Below are positions 8,057 to 15,474 of a stretch of DNA of 38,782 nucleotides, piece after piece; position 1 is the first letter of the stretch; the number at the start of each line of letters is the position of its first letter. Position numbers and translations under genes: made by a program. This DNA comes from VBAS01 sp964508655. Its GTDB lineage: Bacteria > Bacteroidota > Bacteroidia > Chitinophagales > Chitinophagaceae. Under the pieces are notes generated by a model. That model made no database searches. It was not told the DNA's origin and was given only the letters and a program-made list of their open reading frames with translations. Where the stretch lies: NCBI GenBank assembly GCA_964508655.1, contig CAZDUO010000033.1, positions 1 through 38,782 of the forward strand. Direction: 5' to 3'.

Positions 8057-9166
8057 TTACGGGAGCGGTTTGGAATACCGGAAACGTACCATGGCATTTT
8101 TCTGCCCGGTACTGGTTATCCGCACTTCGTAGCGTTGCTCGCCGGCCGTTACTATCATCAGCGATGTATTGGGCGGAATGCGGCCGAGATTTTCAGCCAC
8201 CATCACCAGTTCATGCTCCGGGTTCGATTCATCCATTTTTAAATTGATGGTAATGGCTGTTGCCGACAATCGTTTTTTTGAAAGGATGAGCTGGTTGTCG
8301 AGATATACTGAAATAGTGTCGTCGTCTATTTCGCCGTTGTCATACAGTTTTACAATTACATGATCCGATTTTATCTGCAGCGTCTTCACCAGGCTGTTTT
8401 CCCTTGTTTGAAGTATATCCGGAATTTTAATGTTTGGTTTCACCAGTATATTTTTTTCATCCGGTTTGGCTGCTGTAATATCCATTTTTGTTACAGAGTC
8501 AGTTTTGGGTTTTACGGTCACCACCGTCTTATTGCTGTTGGTATTGGTACGGTTGCCGGCTGTTGTGTTTTTTTTCGGCTGGGTGGTGGTGGTATTTGTT
8601 TCAGGAGTTTTATTGGGTTGCTGGCTATCATTTTTTACCAGGGGAGGTGTTTTAATATCAGGCGTCAGTCTTTTTCGTAAAAAAGGTTCAACATAAAAAT
8701 CCGAGGTGGTCACTTTGCGCAGGTACATGGTGCCGCCGCCGCAATCTTCACCTCTTTTTACGCCCCGCATCGAATCAGTTTTTTCAATCATGCTGGTAAA
8801 TGTGCCTTCCAGGAATTCTTCCCTTCCGGATTTTATATACGTTAGCAGGCATTTCTGGATGCAGGTATGCGATAGCGGGCTCATCCGCACTTCCAGTGTT
8901 TTTATTTCCTGTATCAGCGCCATGCTGTCCGTTTTTTTGAAATGACCCGTCATGCTCGACTTTCCGTAAAACTGTTTATCGAGGTATGAATAAGTGACTC
9001 CGGACAAGATGTTGTTTTTTGAATGTTCAATCTGCACCTCGAAACGGTACTGGTGAAAATCCTCCGTAATAAAATAACCCCGCCAGATGCCTGTAATATC
9101 CTGTGCAGCCGTTGTCAGGGCAAGGGCGGTTGAAAAAATAAAAATGAAAAGTAAAATTCTGTTCAT
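8057..9166 (-). CDS. Secreted protein of unknown function, long paralog with T/N/K-rich linker
   Basis: The protein has 369 residues from the ATG complementary to 9164-9166, which begins the signal peptide MNRILLFIFIFSTALALTTA. A start five codons earlier is possible. Three parts are visible. An N-terminal domain (DITGIWRGYFITEDF to about residue 160) has the paired cysteines CIQKC and CGGG. A low-complexity Thr/Asn/Lys/Pro linker covers about residues 175-235. A C-terminal domain (YDNGEIDDDTISVYLDNQL ... IPPNTSLMIVTAGEQRY) is homologous to the neighbour's. The linker is the main difference between the paralogs, so a tandem duplication followed by linker gain or loss is likely. A TAGCTTTG box 20 bases upstream suggests this is the first gene of the pair. 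Function unknown. Confidence 0.78.
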   Translation of the reverse strand: MNRILLFIFIFSTALALTTAAQDITGIWRGYFITEDFHQYRFEVQIEHSKNNILSGVTYSYLDKQFYGKSSMTGHFKKTDSMALIQEIKTLEVRMSPLSHTCIQKCLLTYIKSGREEFLEGTFTSMIEKTDSMRGVKRGEDCGGGTMYLRKVTTSDFYVEPFLRKRLTPDIKTPPLVKNDSQQPNKTPETNTTTTQPKKNTTAGNRTNTNSNKTVVTVKPKTDSVTKMDITAAKPDEKNILVKPNIKIPDILQTRENSLVKTLQIKSDHVIVKLYDNGEIDDDTISVYLDNQLILSKKRLSATAITINLKMDESNPEHELVMVAENLGRIPPNTSLMIVTAGEQRYEVRITSTGQKNAMVRFRYSKPLP

Positions 9167-9185
9167 TCGGCCTGGTATCACGATG

Positions 9186-9193
9186 CAAAGCTA
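9186..9193 (-). promoter_or_regulatory. Putative -7 box (TAGCTTTG) for the paralog pair
   Basis: The minus-strand octamer is a perfect TAnnTTTG match 20 bases before the start of the long paralog. No TTG is seen at the expected -33 distance. Confidence 0.45.
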
Positions 9194-9305
9194 ACAATTT
9201 GCCATTTTAAGATGATGAGCCCGTAGCAAGGCTTTGTTAATATTGACTGCCGGGAAAAAATTCATTACCGGGAAAATGACATTAATTTTATTCCACAACT
9301 TCTTC

Positions 9306-10010
9306 ATGAAACTAAAATCTTTCATCGCCGTCTTTTTCCTGCTTTCTTTTGCGGCTGCCGCGCAGGACTGGTCAGGAGAAATTGATTTACCGGCCCGGCT
9401 CGATACAATGAGCAGGAGCAACGGGGCTGCTTCACATTTTGCCGCTATTTACAGCATCGTCACTGTCAATATTGAAGATTTTATCCGGTTATTACCTGCA
9501 TCACAGGCAGAGTTGATGAAAAGGCTGGAGGTAAGTTTTGCCGGTTATTACCTGCGTGCCGTGGATGCTTACCAGGATGGCGGCACAATACCTGCCGAAT
9601 GGTTGAATTATTTTACTTCGAGAGGCCTGTCGCATGTGCAGATGACCCTGCTGGGAGTGAATGCCCATATCAATTGCGATATCTGGCAAGCTCTGAGCGG
9701 AATTTTTACAGCAGAGGAATTAAAGACACTCAGACCCGTTTATAAAAAGTGCTACAGGTTTCTCAGCCCCCTATATGCCGGATTATACAGGCAGGCTTTT
9801 GATGCACACAGGAAAATCCGGCAGATTCATTTTCTCACTTTTGGGTTCGGCAGGCAGTATGGTAAACTGATGCTGAAAAAATGGAGAAACAGGCAATACA
9901 GGCTGGCCATTTATTATTTTGAAGAGCCGGAAAAATTTTCCCATATGAAAACCCGAGTGTACAAAAAAAAGCAGCGCATTGACCGGATGATAACCCGGAA
10001 ACTTAAGTAA
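9306..10010 (+). CDS. DUF5995-like secreted protein
   Basis: The protein has 234 residues from the ATG that opens the signal peptide MKLKSFIAVFFLLSFAAAAQ. An upstream frame from 9234 was not used because it would bury the signal. The body is alpha-helical in appearance. It contains the phrase LLGVNAHINCDIWQAL, which fits the conserved GvNAHINxDL motif of DUF5995, preceded by RLEVSFAGYYLRAVDAYQ and PAEWLNYF as in that family. No enzymatic activity is established for DUF5995 to my knowledge. The C-terminus is strongly basic (KTRVYKKKQRIDRMITRKLK). Its stop overlaps the stop of the convergent gene by eight bases, so the two genes share 3' ends. Confidence 0.7.
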   Translation: MKLKSFIAVFFLLSFAAAAQDWSGEIDLPARLDTMSRSNGAASHFAAIYSIVTVNIEDFIRLLPASQAELMKRLEVSFAGYYLRAVDAYQDGGTIPAEWLNYFTSRGLSHVQMTLLGVNAHINCDIWQALSGIFTAEELKTLRPVYKKCYRFLSPLYAGLYRQAFDAHRKIRQIHFLTFGFGRQYGKLMLKKWRNRQYRLAIYYFEEPEKFSHMKTRVYKKKQRIDRMITRKLK

Positions 10011-11538
10011 CCGGCATCCCGCAGATTTTATCAGCCAGGCGGGCTTTTTCGCTGCTGCTCATTTGCAGAAAATTGAAGTAAAGAAAATAGTTTTCCTTCC
10101 AGCCGGCAATGGAACTGATGAACCTTCTTAACTGCCTTTGGTGAAAACAAATCTCCATAGCATACGATTTCCATTCCTGCACGTTGCCGGTAAGTTGTAA
10201 AACGGGTTTGGTTTTTTCCAGTATGCCGGCAAACAGGTTGCGCAATTCGGCAGCAGAATAATTTATTTCGCCTTGTTTTTTTTCAGTCCTGAACCAGTTG
10301 TTTATCCACAGGTAATTACAGATTTTTTTCTGCGTCCAGTTCATGCTGCTCATTATTTTTTCTTTGCACATGCGGGTGCACATGTACACCGACACGGGCA
10401 TGTGCAGCGACAACTGGAAACGCCATTGTTCGTCGTCTATCGGTTTTGTTTTATGCCGGTGAAACCATTCTATTTCTTCAGGAAAATAACTGCAGGCTAT
10501 AGCCAGCAGCAGGTTATCCTGGAAATTTTCATCGCCACGGCAATCCTGCATATCATCGTACACCTGCATGGTGCTGATGATGTCGAGCCAGCCCAGGTAG
10601 CCGGGGTTGTACCTGTCGGTTTTTTTATTCAGCAGCAGGCAGCGCAGTTCCAGAAGCTTTACCTGAATGGAACGGTTCTTTTTATCGTGCCAGTACACCG
10701 GCGATGAGGTATTTTCAAGGTTCAGCTGCACGGGAATGTCTTTTACATCATGTACAAATGTGTCGAAACACAGGTCGCAGGCTTCTTTTATTTTTAATGC
10801 AGCCGCTTCAGCTATTGGTCTTTTCATTCTTTTCAGCCGGCTGTTCATCAGTTCCAGCAGTTGTTTCAGCAGGCGATAAAATTCAGCGTAGGTGATTGCG
10901 TATTTTTTATTTTTTATTTTCCACACATCAGCCGGCAGCCACTGGTAAAGATCAAAATCGTAATTCAGTTCCGGCCAGCCGTCTTTATTCCTGCTCAGGA
11001 TTAAGTAAAAACGGCTGTCATTTTCTTTTAGCAGTTCAAGCAGGGCCGGTTTACCCGTTTCGCTGCAGATGCCGTCAATAAATTCATCGCCAAACAGCAG
11101 GGCCAGGCAGGTAAGGTCTGCAAGAAACGTGTTATTATAATTGGCGCTGAAAGCAGGTTTTCTGAAAAGAAAAGTGTTGTAAGCAAATGAACCTTTGGTG
11201 ATATTATGCCAGCAGGCTTTGAAATGCGGCAACCGGAGTGCAGCTTTGAAAAAAGGGTGCTGTGCATAAAAATAATTTCGCAAACGCAGCGGCTGCCACA
11301 GATACACATAAAAATTTATGGGATGAAACCAGCCGGCCAGTTCTTTCAGCAGGCTGCTTGTTTCCCCGGAGTTTTTTACTACATAAGTGGGGGAAAGTTT
11401 TTCTTCAGCGGCAGGAAGGTCCTGTACAAACCAGGCTGCTGCTGGCAGAGGTGTTGGTTTCAAAATTATCTGTTTGAATTTAGTACGGTAGAAATTAAGG
11501 TTACAATATAGGATTAATAAATGGAACCTGAAATACAA
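10003..11538 (-). CDS. Class I isoprenoid-synthase-like protein
   Basis: The protein has up to 511 residues. Two acidic motifs stand out: GDEFIDG (DExxD, residues 151-155) and VYDDMQDCRGDEN (DDxxD, 328-332). They are separated by about 175 residues in an otherwise helical, aromatic-rich protein. Paired DDxxD motifs facing each other across a helical bundle bind the Mg-diphosphate of prenyl substrates in class I prenyltransferases and terpene synthases. The protein is not a standard IspA/IspB-type synthase: the flanking arginines and FARM/SARM context differ and it is longer. I therefore call it class I isoprenoid-enzyme-like with unknown product. The start is uncertain: the first 25 residues look unlike coding sequence, and a TTG at residue 26 (LKPTPLPAAA) is an alternative. 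It is divergent from thrS and convergent with the DUF5995 gene. Confidence 0.6.
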   Translation of the reverse strand: MYFRFHLLILYCNLNFYRTKFKQIILKPTPLPAAAWFVQDLPAAEEKLSPTYVVKNSGETSSLLKELAGWFHPINFYVYLWQPLRLRNYFYAQHPFFKAALRLPHFKACWHNITKGSFAYNTFLFRKPAFSANYNNTFLADLTCLALLFGDEFIDGICSETGKPALLELLKENDSRFYLILSRNKDGWPELNYDFDLYQWLPADVWKIKNKKYAITYAEFYRLLKQLLELMNSRLKRMKRPIAEAAALKIKEACDLCFDTFVHDVKDIPVQLNLENTSSPVYWHDKKNRSIQVKLLELRCLLLNKKTDRYNPGYLGWLDIISTMQVYDDMQDCRGDENFQDNLLLAIACSYFPEEIEWFHRHKTKPIDDEQWRFQLSLHMPVSVYMCTRMCKEKIMSSMNWTQKKICNYLWINNWFRTEKKQGEINYSAAELRNLFAGILEKTKPVLQLTGNVQEWKSYAMEICFHQRQLRRFISSIAGWKENYFLYFNFLQMSSSEKARLADKICGMPVT

Positions 11539-11561
11539 TCTGTACTCTGGGCATAGTTTGC

Positions 11562-11569
11562 TAAATTTG
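11562..11569 (+). promoter_or_regulatory. Putative -7 box (TAAATTTG) of thrS
   Basis: A perfect TAnnTTTG match 22 bases before the thrS ATG, in the short gap between thrS and the divergent isoprenoid-synthase-like gene. No convincing -33 TTG is seen. Confidence 0.6.
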
Positions 11570-11591
11570 CACCCTTGTAAAAAAAGCCTTG

Positions 11592-13526
11592 ATGATTACA
11601 ATCACATTTCCGGATGGTGCAGCCAGGCAATATAAAAAAGGAACAACAGCCCTTGAGATAGCTAAATCAATTTCTGAGGGATTGGCAAGAAAAGTAATTG
11701 CCGCCGGCGTGAACGGGCAGGTATGGGATTTATCACGACCCATCAATGAAGACGCTGCACTGAAACTTTACACCTGGAATGATGCCGAAGGTAAAAACAC
11801 ATTCTGGCACTCATCAGCACACCTGATGGCCGAGGCAGTGGAGAGTACGTACCCGGGCGTAAAATTCTGGGTGGGACCGCCGGTCGAGAATGGCTTTTAT
11901 TACGACATGGATTTGGGCGACAGGAAAATCAGTGAAGAAGATCTGGCCGGGCTGGAAAAAAAGATGAGTGATCTGGCAAAGCAAAACAATGTGTATGTTC
12001 GGAAAGAAATGCCTAAAACGGAAGCGGTAATTTATTTTACACAAAAAGGTGATGAGTATAAACTGGACCTGCTGCAAAACCTGAACGATGGGGAAATAAC
12101 TTTCTATACCCAGGGAAATTTTACCGACCTCTGCCGGGGTCCGCATATTCCCCATACCGGTTTGATAAAAGCCGTAAAGCTTACCAATATTGCCGGCGCT
12201 TACTGGAAAGGAGATGAAAAAAATAAGCAGCTGACCCGCATTTACGGAGTTTCATTTCCTTCACAAAAAGAGCTGGACGAACACCTGCACATGCTGGAGG
12301 AGGCAAAAAAAAGAGATCACCGCAAACTCGGAAAAGAGCTGGGCATTTATACCATGGATGATGATGTGGGCCCCGGTTTGCCCTTGTGGTTACCTAACGG
12401 CACCATCATCATCGAAGAGCTGGAAAAGCTGGCAAAGGAAACCGAGCAGGCTGCCGGTTACAAAAGAGTGGTGACTCCCCATATAGCTAAAGAAAGTATG
12501 TATCGCACCAGCGGTCACCTGCCTTACTACCAGGACAGTATGTACCCGCCCATGGAACTGGAAGGCGTGAAGTATTACCTGAAGGCTATGAACTGTCCGC
12601 ATCACCATAAAATTTATGCAGCCGAACCCCGGAGCTATAAAGAGCTACCGCTGCGCCTGGCAGAGTATGGTACCTGTTACCGCTATGAACAGAGCGGAGA
12701 GTTGTTCGGCCTTATGCGTGTACGCTGCCTGCACATGAATGATGCGCATATTTACTGCACCAAAGAACAGTTTTATGAGGAGTTCAGGGCAGTGAATGAC
12801 ATGTACCTGAAGTATTTTAAAATATTCGGTATTGATAAATACGTGATGCGGCTGAGCCTGCACAACGCAAGCAAGCTGGGACAGAAATACGTGGATGAAC
12901 CTGCACTGTGGATAGAAACGGAAGCCATGGTAAGGGATGTGCTGATTAAAACCAATACACCGTTTGTTGAAGTACAAGACGAAGCTGCATTTTACGGTCC
13001 TAAGATTGATGTGCAGATATGGAGCACCATTGGCAGGGAGTTTACCCTTGCCACCAACCAGGTTGATTTTGCACAGGGCCGCCGGTTTCATCTTGAATAC
13101 ACCAACCAGGACAATAAACCTGAAACACCCCTTATCATACACCGGGCGCCGCTGGGAACACATGAGCGGTTTATCGGGTTCTTACTCGAGCATTATGCCG
13201 GAAAATTTCCGCTTTGGCTGGCGCCGGTGCAGGTAAAAGTGCTGCCCATCAGCGATAAGTTTTTAGATTATGCAAAAGCTATTTCCCAAAAACTGAAAAA
13301 AACGGATATTCGTGCAGAGGTAGACGACCGGAATGAAAAGATTGGAAAGAAAATACGCGACGCCGAGCTGATGAAAGTGCCTTACATGCTGGTGGTAGGT
13401 GAGAAAGAAATGATGGAAGGTAAAGTTTCAGTTCGCAGGCAAGGCAAAGGCGACATCGGCAGCCGTGAACCTGAAGAATTGATTCAGGAGCTTACTGCAG
13501 AGATTAAAGAAAGAGTGAGTGAATAA
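11592..13526 (+). CDS. thrS: Threonine--tRNA ligase
   Basis: The protein has 644 residues, full length for a class II threonyl-tRNA synthetase, which charges tRNA-Thr. A TTG lies one codon upstream of the chosen ATG; the ATG is the better start. Domains run in order. First comes the TGS domain (ITITFPDGAARQYKKG, residues 1-60). The SAD editing domain follows with HSSAH (His73, His77), which clears mis-charged serine. The catalytic core has Cys in MNCPHHHKIY, His in HMNDAHIYC and His in IHRAPLGT as the zinc ligands. Motif 3 is GTHERFIGFLLEHYAG. Last is the anticodon-binding domain (LPISDKFLDYAKAI to the end). It heads the translation cluster with infC 167 bases downstream. Confidence 0.98.
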   Translation: MITITFPDGAARQYKKGTTALEIAKSISEGLARKVIAAGVNGQVWDLSRPINEDAALKLYTWNDAEGKNTFWHSSAHLMAEAVESTYPGVKFWVGPPVENGFYYDMDLGDRKISEEDLAGLEKKMSDLAKQNNVYVRKEMPKTEAVIYFTQKGDEYKLDLLQNLNDGEITFYTQGNFTDLCRGPHIPHTGLIKAVKLTNIAGAYWKGDEKNKQLTRIYGVSFPSQKELDEHLHMLEEAKKRDHRKLGKELGIYTMDDDVGPGLPLWLPNGTIIIEELEKLAKETEQAAGYKRVVTPHIAKESMYRTSGHLPYYQDSMYPPMELEGVKYYLKAMNCPHHHKIYAAEPRSYKELPLRLAEYGTCYRYEQSGELFGLMRVRCLHMNDAHIYCTKEQFYEEFRAVNDMYLKYFKIFGIDKYVMRLSLHNASKLGQKYVDEPALWIETEAMVRDVLIKTNTPFVEVQDEAAFYGPKIDVQIWSTIGREFTLATNQVDFAQGRRFHLEYTNQDNKPETPLIIHRAPLGTHERFIGFLLEHYAGKFPLWLAPVQVKVLPISDKFLDYAKAISQKLKKTDIRAEVDDRNEKIGKKIRDAELMKVPYMLVVGEKEMMEGKVSVRRQGKGDIGSREPEELIQELTAEIKERVSE

Positions 13527-13540
13527 AATTTTTAAGGCTC

Positions 13541-13605
13541 AATGTTCAATTTTCAATTAACATTTGCATAGCGTTTAAATAAATGAACAATGAACGTTGA
13601 ACATT
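13541..13605. repeat. Inverted repeat AATGTTCAA / TTGAACATT in the thrS-infC gap
   Basis: Nine-base arms at 13541-13549 and 13597-13605 lie in a low-complexity stretch made of AATGTTCAA/CAATTAA-like words. It may be a decayed intergenic repeat. There is no T-tract, so it is not an obvious terminator. Confidence 0.45.
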
Positions 13606-13658
13606 TCTTAAACATAAACAAAACTCAATTCCCTGTTGAGTGAAACAAAACCAATTTG

Positions 13659-13680
13659 CCCCTTGAGGGAAAGGGCTGAA
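13659..13680 (+). repeat. Degenerate GC-rich element upstream of infC
   Basis: CCCCTTGAGGGAAAGGGCTG resembles the palindromic element found before other genes in this window (CCCCTWWAGGGG plus a G-rich tail) but with a shorter right arm. It ends 13 bases before the infC ATG. Confidence 0.4.
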
Positions 13681-13693
13681 CCAAACAAATTAA

Positions 13694-14305
13694 ATGGCAG
13701 TACAAAAAGGCGGATTCAGACCCGGCGGCGGTTTTAACAGGCCGGGTGGTTTCAACAAAGGGGGCTTCAGGGGCCGGTTTGTTCCCCGCAAAGAAGCCGA
13801 ACACAGGATCAACAATTTTATCAGGGTGCCCCAGGTAAGGCTGGTGGGTGATAATGTAGAAGTGGGAGTTTACAACACACAGGATGCACTTCGCATGGCG
13901 CAGGAACAGGGTCTCGACCTGGTGGAAATATCACCTACAGCCGATCCCCCGGTATGTAAAATCATAGATTATAACAAATTCCTTTACGATAAGAAAAAGA
14001 AAGAAAAGGAGATGAAGGCAAAAAGCAAGGCTGCCGAGGTAAAGGAAATACGTTTTACTCCCAATACTGACGATCATGACTTTGATTTCAAAGCCAAGCA
14101 TGCCGAAAACTTTTTGAAGGAGGGCAACAAAGTGAAAGCGTATGTTCAGTTTAAAGGCCGTGCCATCCAGTTCCAGGAAAGAGGTCAGCTGTTGCTGCTG
14201 AAATTTGCAGAACGCCTGGCTGAAACAGGAACACTGGAAAGTATGCCAAAGATGGAAGGCCGCCGTATGCTGGCCATGTTTGCTCCAAAAGGAAAGAAGA
14301 AGTAA
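13694..14305 (+). CDS. infC: Translation initiation factor IF-3
   Basis: The protein has 203 residues. IF-3 keeps ribosomal subunits apart and proofreads the start codon. The N-terminal domain (INNFIRVPQVRLVGDNVEVG, then QGLDLVEISPTADPPVCKI) and the linker helix (YDKKKKEKEMKAKSK) are followed by the C-terminal domain (KEIRFTPNTDDHDFDFKAKHA, VKAYVQFKGRAIQF), all standard. It starts with ATG, not the AUU or AUC used for autoregulation in E. coli. Before the core is a 35-residue glycine- and arginine-rich extension built of GGF units (FRPGGGFNRPGGFNKGGF), absent from E. coli IF-3. An intrinsic terminator follows, so rpmI is transcribed separately at least in part. Confidence 0.97.
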   Translation: MAVQKGGFRPGGGFNRPGGFNKGGFRGRFVPRKEAEHRINNFIRVPQVRLVGDNVEVGVYNTQDALRMAQEQGLDLVEISPTADPPVCKIIDYNKFLYDKKKKEKEMKAKSKAAEVKEIRFTPNTDDHDFDFKAKHAENFLKEGNKVKAYVQFKGRAIQFQERGQLLLLKFAERLAETGTLESMPKMEGRRMLAMFAPKGKKK

Positions 14306-14385
14306 CAGTCTGCATTCCGAGGCTTTCATGAATCAGTGTTAAAGGTTGCCGCTTGCTGTTTCAGGGTGCTTGCAATTATCTTTTT

Positions 14386-14415
14386 AACCGTTCCTTTTGT
14401 AGGGCGGTTTTTTTT
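14386..14415 (+). terminator. Intrinsic terminator after infC
   Basis: AACCGTTC and GGGCGGTT pair into an 8-bp stem with two G-U pairs, followed directly by a run of T residues. It lies about 80 bases after the infC stop and before the rpmI promoter. Confidence 0.75.
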
Positions 14416-14487
14416 AAATAAATACTATCTGCCTGAAACTGAGGTGTAAAATCGGATTGGCGGGCTGTATTTTTTTCTTCATAACTC

Positions 14488-14517
14488 TTGCCTGAAAAGC
14501 ATTCTGCCCTATCTTTG
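14488..14517 (+). promoter_or_regulatory. Promoter of rpmI-rplT (TTG-N19-TATCTTTG)
   Basis: TTG at 14488-14490, 19 bases, then TATCTTTG at 14510-14517: a perfect -7 match with a -33 TTG at normal spacing. It implies a leader of roughly 105 bases before rpmI. Confidence 0.7.
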
Positions 14518-14562
14518 CGACCCTGTTTTAAAAGTTCTTGCTTTTAAAGCCTATTGCCTGAA

Positions 14563-14600
14563 GAGGCCCGACAAGGATCCCGACTGTTCGGGAACGCCTC
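14563..14600 (+). promoter_or_regulatory. Candidate structured leader of rpmI-rplT
   Basis: Inside the predicted rpmI leader, GAGGC (14563-14567) can pair with GCCTC (14596-14600). This outer stem encloses a second hairpin, TCCCGA-CTGT-TCGGGA (14578-14593). Such a two-tier structure could bind a ribosomal protein, as L20 does in the equivalent operons of other bacteria, but it does not match a family I can name. Confidence 0.35.
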
Positions 14601-14628
14601 AAAGGTGTAATGAAAAATTGCATGTAAA

Positions 14629-14826
14629 ATGCCTAAAGTAAAAACAAACTCCAGCGCCAAAAAACGCTTCAAAGTAACGGCGACCGGTAAAATCACTCAT
14701 CAAAAGAGTTTCAAGCGTCACCTGCTGACCAAAAAATCGAAAAAGCGGAAAAGAGCACTCAGCAAAGATGGTTTTGTAAGCAAAGCCAACCTTGACTTTG
14801 TAAAAAGGCTGTTGCGCCTGAAATAA
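14629..14826 (+). CDS. rpmI: 50S ribosomal protein L35
   Basis: The protein has 65 residues with the L35 signature from the first residues: MPKVKTNSSAKKRFKVTATG, then KSFKRHLLTKKSKKRKR and a C-terminal VKRLLRLK. It is very basic, as expected for a small 23S rRNA-binding protein of the large subunit. It is the first gene of an rpmI-rplT pair with its own promoter and a long leader. The order after infC is the conserved infC-rpmI-rplT arrangement. Confidence 0.97.
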   Translation: MPKVKTNSSAKKRFKVTATGKITHQKSFKRHLLTKKSKKRKRALSKDGFVSKANLDFVKRLLRLK

Positions 14827-14903
14827 GAATCCAGGATTCAGGATTCAGTAGTCAGAATTCAGACATCTGACTTCAGACATCCGCCATCAAATCCGAAATC
14901 TAA

Positions 14904-14921
14904 TCCCGATTGCAATCGGGA
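14904..14921. repeat. Interspersed 18-bp palindrome, perfect copy
   Basis: TCCCGATTGCAATCGGGA is its own reverse complement. It lies in the rpmI-rplT gap within AT-rich low-complexity sequence (ATTCAG, ATCT-type words). Related copies are at 2761-2778 and, as the shorter TCCCGA hairpin, at 14578-14593. Confidence 0.65.
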
Positions 14922-14944
14922 CTAAAATCTAAAATTATTCAGAT

Positions 14945-15289
14945 ATGCCCCGTTCAGTAAATGCCGTTGCCAGCAAGGCCCGCCGCAAAAAAATATTGAA
15001 GCAGGCCAAAGGCTTTTATGGCAAGCGTAAAAATGTTTATACCGTTGCCAAAAATGTAGTTGAAAAAGGAATGACCTACATGTATGTGGGTCGCAAGCTT
15101 AAAAAAAGAAACTACCGCCAGCTGTGGATTGCCCGCATAAATGCAGCCGTTCGTGAGGAAGGACTCACTTATTCTGAGTTCATCAATAAGCTTCAGAAAA
15201 AAGGCATTGAGCTCGACCGCAAGGTACTGGCAGACCTGGCCATGAACAATCCTGAAACGTTCAAAAACCTGGTGGTGCAGGTAAAGTAA
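14945..15289 (+). CDS. rplT: 50S ribosomal protein L20
   Basis: The protein has 114 residues, full length. It begins MPRSVNAVASKARRKKILKQ, continues AKGFYGKRKNVYTVAKNVVEKG, and shows the core RNRQLWI-like motif KRNYRQLWIARINAAVREEG with FINKLQKKGIELDRKVLADLA. L20 is an early assembly protein of the 50S subunit and in several bacteria represses its own operon. The gap of 118 bases from rpmI contains a perfect palindrome. A strong terminator follows 71 bases after the stop. Confidence 0.98.
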   Translation: MPRSVNAVASKARRKKILKQAKGFYGKRKNVYTVAKNVVEKGMTYMYVGRKLKKRNYRQLWIARINAAVREEGLTYSEFINKLQKKGIELDRKVLADLAMNNPETFKNLVVQVK

Positions 15290-15360
15290 GTCCCCCGCCA
15301 CGTATTGGGTTAATCTGCGCCGGGAATGTGCAAAGGGATATCCGCGAAATTTCGTTAAGT

Positions 15361-15393
15361 AACCGGTTGTGAATAACGGCAACCGGTTTTTTT
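15361..15393 (+). terminator. Intrinsic terminator of the rpmI-rplT unit
   Basis: AACCGGTTG (15361-15369) pairs perfectly with CAACCGGTT (15380-15388) over a 10-base loop, followed by a T-tract through 15393. Confidence 0.88.
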
Positions 15394-15394
15394 A

Positions 15395-15424
15395 TTTGAC
15401 ATATTTGCCAATCCTATACTTTTG
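15395..15424 (+). promoter_or_regulatory. Promoter of the arginine decarboxylase gene (TTTG-N18-TACTTTTG)
   Basis: TTTG at 15395-15398 and TACTTTTG at 15417-15424 form a -33/-7 pair just behind the rplT terminator. The start codon is 51 bases further on, after a GC-rich palindromic element. Confidence 0.6.
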
Positions 15425-15452
15425 CTCCCAAATTATTTACTAACTCAAAAAA

Positions 15453-15474
15453 CCCCTAAAGGGGCCCGGGGTTT
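15453..15474 (+). repeat. GC-rich palindromic element ending at the ATG, copy 2
   Basis: CCCCTAAAGGGG, then CCCGGGGTTT, with the ATG of the arginine decarboxylase gene as the very next codon. This is the same layout as at cysN. Confidence 0.7.
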
